Assembly: GCA_016296675.1 (NCBI GenBank)
Contig: JAEDIV010000022.1
Coordinates: 1 to 22,616 of the forward strand
DNA length: 22,616 nt
From: Clostridia bacterium
GTDB lineage: Bacteria > Bacillota > Clostridia > Christensenellales > Aristaeellaceae
Direction of reading: 5' to 3'
Every line of letters begins with the position of its first letter. Within the stretch, counting starts at the first letter, position 1. A program made the translations under genes and the position numbers. The notes below the pieces were generated by a model that ran no database searches, was not told where the DNA came from, and saw only the letters and a list, made by a program, of their open reading frames with translations. Positions 1-8,114 of the stretch are shown here, piece by piece.

Positions 1-1
1 G

Positions 2-229
2 ATCTGGCTTCAAATGGGACAGAATGATCCGCTGTTCAAGGCGGAGTTCAGTCAGAAAGCCTTTGAGCGCATCCGCGAAATGTGCGGTCAGGTCGGCACC
101 GATTGGGTGGACTTTACGGTGTTTGAGGGCGTGCATGAATTTTCCCGCGATGACAAGCCGATTGCTGAAATGGTGCGCCTTTTAGAACTAAACCAATCCA
201 ACCGTCAATTTTTCAGAAGGACGCCCTAA
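2..229 (+). CDS. C-terminal end of an alpha/beta hydrolase (esterase-like), cut by the window edge
   Basis: The reading frame is open from base 2, so the gene starts outside the window and only about 75 residues are visible. A G-x-x-D-P-L-F segment at the start of the visible part resembles the acid loop of dienelactone-hydrolase or acetyl-xylan-esterase-like enzymes. A later G-V-H-E-F-S segment resembles the loop carrying the catalytic histidine. The nucleophile elbow is not in view, so the substrate cannot be named. It faces the leftward transporter operon and converges on it. The visible ATG at 14 is internal to this frame and is not the real start. The hydrolase call is moderate; the exact family is uncertain. 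Confidence 0.5.
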   Translation: MWLQMGQNDPLFKAEFSQKAFERIREMCGQVGTDWVDFTVFEGVHEFSRDDKPIAEMVRLLELNQSNRQFFRRTP

Positions 230-292
230 AAAATTCGCTTACGCGCACTGCTTTAAAAATCAACATAGATTTTTGATAGGAATACGTAGTAA

Positions 293-325
293 AAAGGCAT
301 GCAGAGCATTTTCCTGCATGCCTTT
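293..325 (-). terminator. Rho-independent terminator of the leftward transporter operon
   Basis: A perfect 12-bp inverted repeat (AAAGGCATGCAG at 293-304 and CTGCATGCCTTT at 314-325) encloses a 9-base loop. Read leftward, the stem is followed by a run of five T, which fits termination just after the oxidoreductase stop at 351. Read rightward it ends in TTTCCC, so it may also stop the hydrolase transcript, but less well. Confidence 0.85.
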
Positions 326-350
326 CCCGTTATGTTTTTCCAATTCTTCC

Positions 351-1397
351 TTAGTCGATATTTACAACTCTTTGGGTTTCGGCAGAAAGAATTACAGCGT
401 CCAGAACCTTTTGAACCTTTACGCCATCTGCCACGGTGGGCAAAAGCGGTGTTTCGATACCTTCGCACATGTTTATGAAGGTCTCCTGCTGATCCACACG
501 ATAGCGCGCCGGAACCTGAATGGTATGGAGTCCGTTGCTCTCTACGTCAATCTTTCCGACGCACACATCCAGCGTATCGGGCTCGTTCAGGTTAAAGGAT
601 ATAACTCCCTTGCTTCCGAATACCTCAAACTTGATGGTATTGCTGTGTCCGATTGCGCACTTGGTTACGCTGAATACTGCGGAAGCGCCGCTTTCAAACT
701 GAGCGACGAAATTGCAGAAATCGTCTACGTTTACATCGGCATATTCTTCACTGTCCAATCTTCGGCGACTCTTGACTGCCGTTCCCATCTGCGCAGAAAC
801 GCTCTTGATGTTGCCACATAGAAGCATCGCCATGTCGATTAAGTGAGAGCCGAGATCGCCCAGCGTTCCCGAGCCGGCCTTTTCTTTTTCAAATCTCCAC
901 TCGAGTCTGCGGCCGGGAATCAGCGCACCGGATTGTTGATACGCGATGTTCACAGTGTAAATGTCGCCCAAAAGGCCTTCATCTAAAATATCCTTGGCGT
1001 AGCGAACGGCGCTCTTAAAACGATAGCTGAAGCAAACCATGTTGCGGATTCCGGTTTTTTCAAGCTCTTCCGCTAACTCTTTGGTTCTTTCAACGTTGAT
1101 ATCCAACGGCTTTTCAACATTGATAGGCTTCCCCGCCTTGACCGCCGCTAAAGCAATTTCGCAGTGCATATAGTTGGGTGTGCTGATTTCAACCGCCTCG
1201 ACATCAGGGCATGCGATCAGATCTTTATAATCAAGGAAACGATGGTCTTCGGCAATACCAAACTCGTCTCCGATATTTTTAAGTTTTATAGGATCAATAT
1301 CGCAGATTGCAACAACCTCTGCATTTTTTATCGCGGAAGTGCGACGAACATGACCTGATCCGTTTCCGCCTACGCCTACAACACCAACGCGTACCAT
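351..1397 (-). CDS. Gfo/Idh/MocA-family NAD(P)-dependent oxidoreductase
   Basis: About 348 aa, the normal family length. The N-terminus carries a Rossmann nucleotide-binding turn (VGVVGVGGNG, residues 4-13). The family E-K-P motif is at residues 95-97, and a G-D-L-G-S-H-L-I-D segment in the second domain matches the substrate-side Asp/His helix. Members oxidise or reduce sugars, inositols or their keto forms in the cytoplasm. An ATG six bases upstream (1403) is possible, but the AAGGAGG site sits only about 2 bases before it and about 8 before the ATG at 1397, so 1397 is chosen. It follows the ThuA-like gene by 20 bases; ThuA next to a Gfo/Idh protein recalls the ThuA/ThuB pair of disaccharide (keto-sugar) metabolism. 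The substrate is not evident. Confidence 0.9.
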   Translation of the reverse strand: MVRVGVVGVGGNGSGHVRRTSAIKNAEVVAICDIDPIKLKNIGDEFGIAEDHRFLDYKDLIACPDVEAVEISTPNYMHCEIALAAVKAGKPINVEKPLDINVERTKELAEELEKTGIRNMVCFSYRFKSAVRYAKDILDEGLLGDIYTVNIAYQQSGALIPGRRLEWRFEKEKAGSGTLGDLGSHLIDMAMLLCGNIKSVSAQMGTAVKSRRRLDSEEYADVNVDDFCNFVAQFESGASAVFSVTKCAIGHSNTIKFEVFGSKGVISFNLNEPDTLDVCVGKIDVESNGLHTIQVPARYRVDQQETFINMCEGIETPLLPTVADGVKVQKVLDAVILSAETQRVVNID

Positions 1398-1417
1398 ATT
1401 CATTTCCTCCTTATTGC

Positions 1418-2131
1418 TTATAGCTTCTCAAGCGGCTCATAAAAGCCGTAGTATACCTTTTCTCTCTTAACCGGCTGCGCCCATTCAACCGCGTTTCTGA
1501 TTACCTGTCCGATTTCATCCATATAGTAAATCGGGAATTCCTCATGACCCGGGCGGAAATAGAACACCTTACCCGCGCCGCGATAGTAGCAGCAGCCGCT
1601 TCTGAACACATTGCCGCCTGCAAACCAGCTGATGAATACCAATTCGTCCGGCGCGGGAATGTCGTAATGCTCGCCATAAGTTTCTTCCTCGGGGATTTCG
1701 ATATATTCGGGAAGGTTCTTGGCGATGGGATGTCCGGGCTCAACCAGCCATACGCGCTCTTTTTCGTTGTTTACGCGCCACTTAAGTCTGGTAGTGGTGC
1801 CCATGAGCTTTACAAACGGCTTTGCGCGGTGCGCGGAATGCAGCGCGATAAAGCCCATTCCTTCGTATACGCGGTTTACAACCTTGTTGACAATTTCATC
1901 CGGTACTTTTGCGTGCGCGGCATGTCCCCACCAGATCATAACGTCTGTCCATGCCAGCACCTCGTCGGTCAATCCGCATTCGGGCATATCCAGCGTTGCA
2001 GTACGAACCTCGAACTGTTCGTCCTTCTTTAAAAGATCCGCAATTGCTTCATGGATTCCGTTTGGATAGACCTTCGCGATTTTCTCTTCCTTTTCATGAA
2101 CGAATTCATTCCACACAGTTACATGAATCAT
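1418..2131 (-). CDS. ThuA-like protein (trehalose-utilization family, class I amidotransferase-like fold)
   Basis: 237 aa, close to the usual ThuA length. A W-W-G-H-x-A-H segment, followed by the G-M-G-F-I-A-L-H-S-A-H motif and an L-M-G-T segment, is typical of ThuA. ThuA proteins have a glutamine-amidotransferase-like fold and are linked genetically to use of trehalose and related disaccharides, probably through 3-keto-sugar chemistry. GGGAGG lies about 8 bases before the ATG at 2131. It sits between the glycosidase-like gene (63-base gap) and the Gfo/Idh gene (20 bases) in the same leftward operon, so it probably helps handle the imported sugar. Family assignment is firm; the reaction is inference. 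Confidence 0.88.
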   Translation of the reverse strand: MIHVTVWNEFVHEKEEKIAKVYPNGIHEAIADLLKKDEQFEVRTATLDMPECGLTDEVLAWTDVMIWWGHAAHAKVPDEIVNKVVNRVYEGMGFIALHSAHRAKPFVKLMGTTTRLKWRVNNEKERVWLVEPGHPIAKNLPEYIEIPEEETYGEHYDIPAPDELVFISWFAGGNVFRSGCCYYRGAGKVFYFRPGHEEFPIYYMDEIGQVIRNAVEWAQPVKREKVYYGFYEPLEKL

Positions 2132-2194
2132 ATGGCATCCTCCCTTTTTTGAATTACTTCATATAATTGATTTTTCCTTACTTAATACGCCGTC

Positions 2195-4129
2195 TCACTT
2201 TTTATCAAGCATTCCAAGCGTTTTAATCATATAGTACAATACGCCGTCCTGCTCATTACAGAACTCATCGAAATACTCGCACCTGATTCCGTTTACGGTC
2301 AGCGGATACAGCCAGCAGACCGACGCGCTTCCATCCTCATGAAACAGGCACAACGTGTTTCTCGCTCCGCTTTCCGCGCGGCGCAGATATTCCTGATCGC
2401 CCGTTACCTGCGCGTAGTGCCAGAACGCCACCGACGTGTGAACCGACGCGGAGTGCGGCATCGTATCTCCGTACATCATGCGCTTTCCAAACCAATAGCC
2501 GTCCCAATGGCGCAGGGACACGTCGTTTAAATGATAGCTGGGCTGATGTCCGTTGAAGCGATTGAGAACCGTCATGTGCAGCTTACAGGACTCGGCCAGC
2601 TTCTCGTCTTGGTTCAGCATCCACATCTGCGCCGTGAGATTCACCGCAGGCGTTACAATCGTCTGTTCGTATCGAACCTCGTGAATCGGATAATTTAAGC
2701 CGTTTGCCGCAATTCTGTCCGCATGCTTTTTGAACATTTCCGAAATTTTTTCGGCGTCCTCATGCCGGCCTGCGCTTCTTAGCACTTCTACGGTTTCATA
2801 CATCGTAAGTCCGTTGGGATAGAAGTTGTCGCCGCCGTTTTGATAATAAGGATACATCGCCCGCATCATGCTGTCCAGGAAATGCTCCTCTTTCGTAAGC
2901 TTATAAAGCTCCATCATGAACATGCCCATCCACGGGCCGTTGTACAGGCGCTTGAACTTGGGATTTTTTCCAATTGTATTGTACACCATTCCGGTTTCCT
3001 CATCAAAGAATTCACGGGAAACGTAGCGGTAGTACTTCATCAGGCTTTCATAAATGTGTTCGTCCGGACGATACTGCAAATATTTTGCAATCAAAATGCC
3101 CATTACAAGTCTTTCGCGGGAGGCATTGAAGTCCGGGAACAGCTCGTCAAAAATCAAGCACTGATCCTGTTTGTCGTAAATCATGTACGCGCCGTCGAGC
3201 GCGCTTTTGCTGTTATGGTACTGCTGCTTGTCTACAATAAAGTTTACGCGTCTTTTTACAAGCTCCTCAAAGGGAATCTGTACAAAAAATTCTGCGATCG
3301 TTTCCACATCGCCCGATTTGATGACAAATCGGTGATCGCCTCTGCGCTTGGGAAGGTAATCTACATAGGTTTTTCCGTCTTTTGTCTGGGTTTGAATGGC
3401 TTCGCCGTCCAAAGACACGCATGCGTTTTCTTTATTAATGGAAAAACGAATGCGCTCTCCTTCAAAGAGGGTATACTGATCGGCGTTTACGAGAACTACG
3501 GAAGGATATTTTTCGATTTCGTCATAGAAGCGGCCGGTTTCGTAGAAGAAAAGCTCCCATTCCAGCGTCATTTCTTCGCCCGGCCTTAGATCAAAGGGGG
3601 AAGGATGCATGATGAAGTCGCCGCGATCGTCGCTGCCGTGCTCAAAGGGGCGCTCAACGCTGTAGCTGTCGAGGCTTCCCTCGGTGAGAACCATCGCAAG
3701 GCCGAAATCGCACGGGCCCATTTTTACAGCGTCGACATAGGAGGTGTTGCGTCCGCACCAAATGTGCGCCGCGCACCTTTCCGTCATGCTGATCGGAGCG
3801 ATTTCGTAGTTATCATTGAAGGTCGTATAAATGCCGACTGCGCCGCGATTAAAAAACACATCCACGTCAAGGCGGCCGCGAAGCACATAACGCTCGTGAT
3901 AACGGTTGTCAGACAGCCATCTGTTTGCGGTAATCTCCAGATGCTTTGTCCTGTACACGCACTCGACGCCGTTTTCCTTTTCGGTTAAGGAAACCAGCTC
4001 GCCGTTTTTGACCGTGCCCCAAACAGACGCGCCCTCTACCCAATTCATATGGTTAGGATCCGCTTGGTTTACAAGGGATTTAAGTCCGCCCGTAGCCAAA
4101 TCATACTGAACTTCAATGATGTTCTTCAT
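2195..4129 (-). CDS. Large cytoplasmic six-hairpin glycosidase-like protein, function unknown
   Basis: About 644 aa with no signal peptide or membrane segment, so probably cytoplasmic. The first roughly 280 residues look beta-rich. From about residue 300 on, the pattern is repeated helices with aromatic, Trp- and Asp/Glu-containing turns (for example N-G-P-W-M-G-M-F and H-W-D-G-Y-W-F-G), as expected for an (alpha/alpha)6-barrel glycoside hydrolase, lyase or epimerase. I do not recognise a specific GH or PL family and cannot name catalytic residues. Two ATGs compete. The GAGGGAG site is only 3 bases from the one at 4135 but 9 from the one at 4129, so 4129 is chosen. Its place directly after the solute-binding protein suggests it acts on the imported glycan. 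Gene certainty is high; the enzymatic role is inferred. Confidence 0.75.
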   Translation of the reverse strand: MKNIIEVQYDLATGGLKSLVNQADPNHMNWVEGASVWGTVKNGELVSLTEKENGVECVYRTKHLEITANRWLSDNRYHERYVLRGRLDVDVFFNRGAVGIYTTFNDNYEIAPISMTERCAAHIWCGRNTSYVDAVKMGPCDFGLAMVLTEGSLDSYSVERPFEHGSDDRGDFIMHPSPFDLRPGEEMTLEWELFFYETGRFYDEIEKYPSVVLVNADQYTLFEGERIRFSINKENACVSLDGEAIQTQTKDGKTYVDYLPKRRGDHRFVIKSGDVETIAEFFVQIPFEELVKRRVNFIVDKQQYHNSKSALDGAYMIYDKQDQCLIFDELFPDFNASRERLVMGILIAKYLQYRPDEHIYESLMKYYRYVSREFFDEETGMVYNTIGKNPKFKRLYNGPWMGMFMMELYKLTKEEHFLDSMMRAMYPYYQNGGDNFYPNGLTMYETVEVLRSAGRHEDAEKISEMFKKHADRIAANGLNYPIHEVRYEQTIVTPAVNLTAQMWMLNQDEKLAESCKLHMTVLNRFNGHQPSYHLNDVSLRHWDGYWFGKRMMYGDTMPHSASVHTSVAFWHYAQVTGDQEYLRRAESGARNTLCLFHEDGSASVCWLYPLTVNGIRCEYFDEFCNEQDGVLYYMIKTLGMLDKK

Positions 4130-4155
4130 ATTCATATGCTCCCTCTTTTAAAATA

Positions 4156-4178
4156 CCCGCGCGCGTAACGCGCGCGGG
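4156..4178 (-). promoter_or_regulatory. GC-only stem-loop between the solute-binding protein gene and the next gene
   Basis: A perfect 10-bp inverted repeat (CCCGCGCGCG, 3-base loop, CGCGCGCGGG) lies in the 73-base gap after the binding-protein stop. Leftward, it is followed by TATTTTAAAA rather than a solid T-run, so it is more likely a partial terminator or mRNA-stabilising 3' hairpin than a full stop. Such hairpins commonly raise binding-protein levels relative to downstream genes. Confidence 0.75.
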
Positions 4179-4202
4179 CAGGAAATTGGGAATAATCGCG
4201 AT

Positions 4203-5813
4203 TTAGAAATTGTTGTCCAGCTTGGCCTGGTATACTTCGATGTAGTAATCATAGCCGTAAGCTTCGAGCTCAGCAACATAAGCATCCCAGTTTTCATCGG
4301 TAACGCCATTGATGATGGCTTCAGCGCGATAGGCGTAGATGAAATCGGTCAGGCCTTCGGTAGCGAAAGCGAGCTTTTCGGTTACATCGGCGGGGATGAT
4401 GTAGTTGGACATCCAGTCGGAGAAGTTCTCTTCGCCGATGGCATCCTGTCCAAGCTTACGCATCCAGCCCTGAACCATAACTTCGCCTTCAGCGGGCGGA
4501 GCATAGCTGGTGTTGGTGTCGATTACCGGGAACCAGGAATCCATGTAGAAGGCGGCGCCGGGCATCGTCCAGTCAAAGCCTTCCATGCCGTACTCTTCGA
4601 AGATTCTCAGAGCGTCTTCCTCGGTGTAGGTGTGTACCTGATGAGTTACGCCGTCCTCAGCGAACTCCCAGCAGAGGCCTTCGGGGCCACGACCGGTGAG
4701 CCAGCGCATTTCTTCGCTGGAGAGGTAGTCCCACCAACGGAGAGCTGCTTCCTTATGCTTGGAGTTTTCCGAGATCTGGAAACCGAACTGCATGTTAATG
4801 GGGTTGTTGGAGGGGAAGAGATACTCGTATTCGTCAGAGGCGAGTACGGGCAGCGGATAGCACTCGAGGGCATCCGGTACAGTGCCCCAGAAGCCGTGGG
4901 GAGACCATGCAGCATAGCAGCCAACCAGCTTGCTCTTTACGTTGGCGTTGTACTGGTCGCCGGTCTGGGTGAAGCCTTCGGGATTGACGAGGCCTTCAAC
5001 ATAGAGCTGATGGAAGAACTCAAGGAACGCGCGGTAAGCCGCAGTGTTGACGGTGGGCTCTACAACGCCGTCCTTAACGATGTAGTGGGTGTCGTCGGAA
5101 ATTCCGCCTACGCCGAAGGGGATGGCCCAACGCATGAGGTTGTTGCCGGCAAGGAAGTCAAGGGGAAGCTCGTTGTCGGGATCGCCGTCGCCGTTGGCGT
5201 CTTCTTCCTTGAAGGCTACGAGTACATCGTAGAACTCGTCAAGGGTAGTGGGCATCTCAAGGCCGAGGTTCTCCAGCCAATCGGTGCGGATGTACATGAG
5301 GTTGCCGGGAACGTTGCCGGGGTTGGAATACATACCGGTGAGCAGGCGGCGGATGCTGCCGTCATCCTCGGTAAGATCGTCCCAGTTGACGCCGAAGGAG
5401 TTGTAGTAGTCTACAACGGTGGGCGCCCACTCTTCGAGCATGCCGGACAGGTCAGCGAACAGACCCATGTTCTTCTCGTACAGGTTTCCGAGGCTGCACA
5501 GGAAGATGTCGGGCATGTCGTCGCCGGAGGCGAGCATGGTGGAAAGCTGCACTTCAACGTCGGTGGTCATTTCGATGAATTCGAAATTCAGGCCGGTTTC
5601 GGCAACAGACTTGGTAACGAAGGGCTTTGCGTTGTAGGAGGTGGACTGGTCGCCGGTGTGGCGGGCAACAGCAATGCGAAGGGTGATCGGTTCGGCAGCA
5701 ATTACAAGGCCGGTCTTGTAAACGCCGTTCTCGATTTCAGCAGGAACTTCCGCGAAGGAAGCGAAGCTGAGCATCACGCAGATAACCATGATCAGAGAAA
5801 GGAATTTCTTCAT
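4203..5813 (-). CDS. Extracellular sugar-binding protein of an ABC importer (LplA/CUT1 type)
   Basis: 536 aa, the size of the large Bacillota oligosaccharide-binding proteins that pair with LplB/LplC-type permeases. The N-terminus has Lys-Lys, a hydrophobic core to about residue 19 and a plausible signal-peptidase I site after S-F-A (about residue 21). A single Cys at residue 12 is not in a lipobox context, so no lipoprotein anchor is visible, which is unusual for a Gram-positive binding protein. The mature part contains a Ca-loop-like D-A-N-G-D-G-D-P-D segment, seen in several such proteins. GAAGGAG lies about 9 bases before the ATG at 5813. It follows both permease genes in the operon and probably delivers an oligosaccharide or glycoside; the ligand is unknown. 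Confidence 0.92.
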   Translation of the reverse strand: MKKFLSLIMVICVMLSFASFAEVPAEIENGVYKTGLVIAAEPITLRIAVARHTGDQSTSYNAKPFVTKSVAETGLNFEFIEMTTDVEVQLSTMLASGDDMPDIFLCSLGNLYEKNMGLFADLSGMLEEWAPTVVDYYNSFGVNWDDLTEDDGSIRRLLTGMYSNPGNVPGNLMYIRTDWLENLGLEMPTTLDEFYDVLVAFKEEDANGDGDPDNELPLDFLAGNNLMRWAIPFGVGGISDDTHYIVKDGVVEPTVNTAAYRAFLEFFHQLYVEGLVNPEGFTQTGDQYNANVKSKLVGCYAAWSPHGFWGTVPDALECYPLPVLASDEYEYLFPSNNPINMQFGFQISENSKHKEAALRWWDYLSSEEMRWLTGRGPEGLCWEFAEDGVTHQVHTYTEEDALRIFEEYGMEGFDWTMPGAAFYMDSWFPVIDTNTSYAPPAEGEVMVQGWMRKLGQDAIGEENFSDWMSNYIIPADVTEKLAFATEGLTDFIYAYRAEAIINGVTDENWDAYVAELEAYGYDYYIEVYQAKLDNNF

Positions 5814-5922
5814 AGTGGTACTCTCCTTCTTTTAATAATGAGTCGTTGGTGGTATCACCTTGGGGAACCATTTGTCTTTGCCTGCGCATCACTCCTTGTA
5901 TGAATTCAATACACAACATCGA

Positions 5923-6831
5923 TCAGCCTTTCAGCGAGCCGATCATTACGCCCTGAACGAAGTATTTCTGAAGGAAGGGATAAATGCACATGATGGGAAG
6001 CGTGGATACAACGATGACCGCGTATTTGATGATGGCCAGAAGACGCTGGTATTTTTCAAGCTCCTCGGCGTTTTCCGTCTGCTGCGTAACTGTCTCGGCG
6101 TTTACCAGCAGTATTTCACGTAAGAACAGCGCAAGCGGTTTTTTGTCGGAATCCTGAAGATAGAGCATGGGGCTGAAGTAGCTGTTCCAGTGGCCGACAA
6201 TCAGATACAGGGACAAAACTGCGATGATGGCCTTGGAAAGCGGCACAACCATTTTGAAGAAGAATCTTCCGTAGCCGCAGCCGTCGATGAACGCCGCGTC
6301 CATCAGATCGGTTGGAATGGTGCTGTTTAGGAACGTTCGCGTGAGAATAATGTTGTAAACCGACACCATGCTCATCATTATGATGATCGTTCGCGTATTG
6401 ATGAGGTTAAGGGACTTGACCAGAAGGTAGAAGGGAATCAGACCGCCGCCGAAATACATGGTGAATACCATGAATCCCATGATCGCGCCGCGGCCGGGCA
6501 GCGTTTTGATAAACAGGCCGTAGCCCGCCATCAGGCTGACCGTTACGCCCGCCAGCGCGCCCACGCCGGCATAGAAAATGGTGTTGGCGTAGCCGATCCA
6601 GATGCGCTGCTCGCCCCACACGTACTCATAGCCCGATAAATGGAAGCCCTTGGGCCAGAGTAGAAGATCGCCGGAGTTTACATACACAGAGTCCGAAACG
6701 GATGCGACAACGACGAAATACACGGGGTAAACCATGATCAGAAACAGAATCGACAGGATCAGGTAGTTAAAAAAGAGGAAAACCAGATCGCTCTTCGTTT
6801 TGCGAATCGCATTCTTATGTGTGCGTGCCAT
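5923..6831 (-). CDS. Sugar ABC transporter permease, LplC/YtcP type (CUT1)
   Basis: About 302 aa with six predicted membrane segments, beginning with a long hydrophobic stretch near residues 17-45. The EAA loop that docks the ATPase is visible around residues 178-200 (D-A-A-F-I-D-G-C-G-Y-G-R-F-F-F). The C-terminal G-S-L-K-G ending is common in this subfamily. The frame can be extended to a GTG at 6852, overlapping the preceding gene, but GAGGAGG lies just before the ATG at 6831, so that start is preferred. No ATP-binding subunit gene is in the window. In Bacillota these importers usually share one MsmX-type ATPase encoded elsewhere. Confidence 0.95.
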   Translation of the reverse strand: MARTHKNAIRKTKSDLVFLFFNYLILSILFLIMVYPVYFVVVASVSDSVYVNSGDLLLWPKGFHLSGYEYVWGEQRIWIGYANTIFYAGVGALAGVTVSLMAGYGLFIKTLPGRGAIMGFMVFTMYFGGGLIPFYLLVKSLNLINTRTIIIMMSMVSVYNIILTRTFLNSTIPTDLMDAAFIDGCGYGRFFFKMVVPLSKAIIAVLSLYLIVGHWNSYFSPMLYLQDSDKKPLALFLREILLVNAETVTQQTENAEELEKYQRLLAIIKYAVIVVSTLPIMCIYPFLQKYFVQGVMIGSLKG

Positions 6832-6845
6832 TTCTCTTCCTCCTC

Positions 6846-7769
6846 TCACCACAGGCTGGTTCCGGTCAGCTTGTCTGCAATCTTATTTACGATGACCAGA
6901 AGAATAAAGTTGACGACGTTGTTGAATAAACCGATGGCGGAAGAATAGCTGAAGTTCTGATCAATCAGGCCCATCTTATAGGTGTAGGTTGAAATAACCT
7001 CGGATGTAGAGCCGTTTAAGGAGTTCTGCATCAGATAAACCTTTTCAAAGCCTACGCCCATGATCGAGCCGAAGTTCATAATCAAAAGGATAACCATCGT
7101 GGGCATGATGCAGGGAATATCGATATGCCGCATGCGCTTTAAAATGGTCGCGCCGTCGATGATCGCCGCCTCATGCAGCTCGGGACTTACGGAGGAAAGC
7201 GCCGCAACATAGATGATTGCGCCCCAGCCTATGCCCTGCCATACGCCCGACCATACATATACATGGCGGAAGTATTCGGGCTTACCCATGAAGTAGACGG
7301 TTTTCCCGGTGAAGAACTCGATGATGGTGTTTACAAAGCCATTTCTGGGTGAAAGGAACGCAACCACCATACCGACCATAACGACCGTTGAAATAAAGTG
7401 CGGAAGGTACGAAGCCGTCTGAATCACGCGCTTGAACTTGTTCGCCGTGTAGTTCAGCATCAGCGCCAGAATAATCGGCATCGGGAATCCGGCGACAAGG
7501 CTGTAAAGGCTCAGTATCAGCGTGTTTCCCAGAATATTTGAAAACATTCTGGATTCAAAGAAGCGCTGGAACCAGTCAAAGCCTACCCATTCGCTCCCGG
7601 TAATGCCTTCAATGATGGTGTAATCTCTGAACGCAATCTGAATGCCGTACATCGGACCATAGCAGAATATTGCAATGTACAAAACAGCAGGCGCTAAAAA
7701 CAGATATACTACCCAGTGCTCAAGAATCCGTTTCAAAAGGCTTTTTTTGTGAACCTTCATGTTTTCCAT
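6846..7769 (-). CDS. Sugar ABC transporter permease, LplB type (CUT1)
   Basis: 307 aa, six predicted membrane segments, with the EAA-type ATPase-docking loop at about residues 200-221 (E-A-A-I-I-D-G-A, ending D-I-P). An N-terminal P-x-x-Y-G-I-Q-I-A-F-R-D-Y segment is characteristic of LplB-like proteins. It is the first gene of the leftward operon and should pair with the downstream LplC-type permease to form the membrane channel. An AAAGGAG site precedes the ATG at a somewhat long spacing of about 13 bases. A promoter candidate lies about 130 bases upstream. Confidence 0.95.
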   Translation of the reverse strand: MENMKVHKKSLLKRILEHWVVYLFLAPAVLYIAIFCYGPMYGIQIAFRDYTIIEGITGSEWVGFDWFQRFFESRMFSNILGNTLILSLYSLVAGFPMPIILALMLNYTANKFKRVIQTASYLPHFISTVVMVGMVVAFLSPRNGFVNTIIEFFTGKTVYFMGKPEYFRHVYVWSGVWQGIGWGAIIYVAALSSVSPELHEAAIIDGATILKRMRHIDIPCIMPTMVILLIMNFGSIMGVGFEKVYLMQNSLNGSTSEVISTYTYKMGLIDQNFSYSSAIGLFNNVVNFILLVIVNKIADKLTGTSLW

Positions 7770-8063
7770 GCCTTTTGCTTCACTCCTTTTCAGAAAAATG
7801 TCAACACCGTATCGAAAAGCACGTTTCGGGGAACGGAAATCCGATGAAGCAGCCTCCGCCTTGCTGCGCCGGATAGACCACCCTGTATGTTATGGTTTTA
7901 TTATATCTAATTCTACCTCAAAAGTTAATGAACAATTCTGCTATTATACTGTACAAACCTGTCAAATGATTCATAAAATCGAATACTTTTTTATCTTATT
8001 TTATTAAAGTGTATACAGACAGAAAACCAATCGGCTAAAAATGGACATGCGAGATTTCATATG
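7770..8063. other. Intergenic leader and promoter region upstream of the transporter operon
   Basis: No gene is visible here. The half nearest the permease gene would be a roughly 125-base 5' leader with only short weak hairpins, such as GCAGC/GCTGC around 7846-7867. The other half is AT-rich and holds the promoter candidate. I see no convincing operator, riboswitch or catabolite-repression site. Confidence 0.5.
7900..7928 (-). promoter_or_regulatory. SigA-type promoter candidate for the leftward transporter operon
   Basis: On the minus strand a consensus TATAAT (7900-7905) lies 17 bases after TTAACT (7923-7928), which matches TTGACA at 4 of 6 positions. Transcription would start near 7893, giving a leader of about 124 bases before the first permease. 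Confidence 0.55.
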
Positions 8064-8105
8064 AAAAGGGCTTATGCAAAATACATGTTTTTGCATAAAC
8101 CCTTT
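8064..8105 (-). terminator. Terminator downstream of the DUF4867-type gene
   Basis: A long inverted repeat pairs 8064-8081 with 8088-8105: AAAGGG, one mismatch region, then TTATGCAAAA opposite TTTTGCATAA, around a 6-base loop. Leftward, it begins 10 bases after the stop at 8115 and ends in CCCTTTTC. It would insulate the DUF4867-type gene from the transporter promoter region. Confidence 0.7.
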
Positions 8106-8114
8106 GCCCTATAT

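Noticed and set aside
4632..5903. 423-codon open frame on the plus strand opposite the solute-binding protein gene
   Set aside because: It is Gly/Val-rich mirror coding with no family motif. The opposite strand has a signal peptide, ribosome site and clear family identity.
5737..5919. 60-codon leftward frame in the gap between the second permease and the binding-protein gene, with an AAGGAG inside it
   Set aside because: It overlaps the signal-peptide region out of frame, its ribosome site is only 2 bases from the nearest ATG, and it has no recognisable features.
7943..7965. Perfect TATAAT (7943-7948) and perfect TTGACA (7960-7965) on the minus strand upstream of the transporter operon
   Set aside because: They are only 11 bases apart, too short for a SigA promoter; the TTAACT-17-TATAAT pair at 7900-7928 is preferred.
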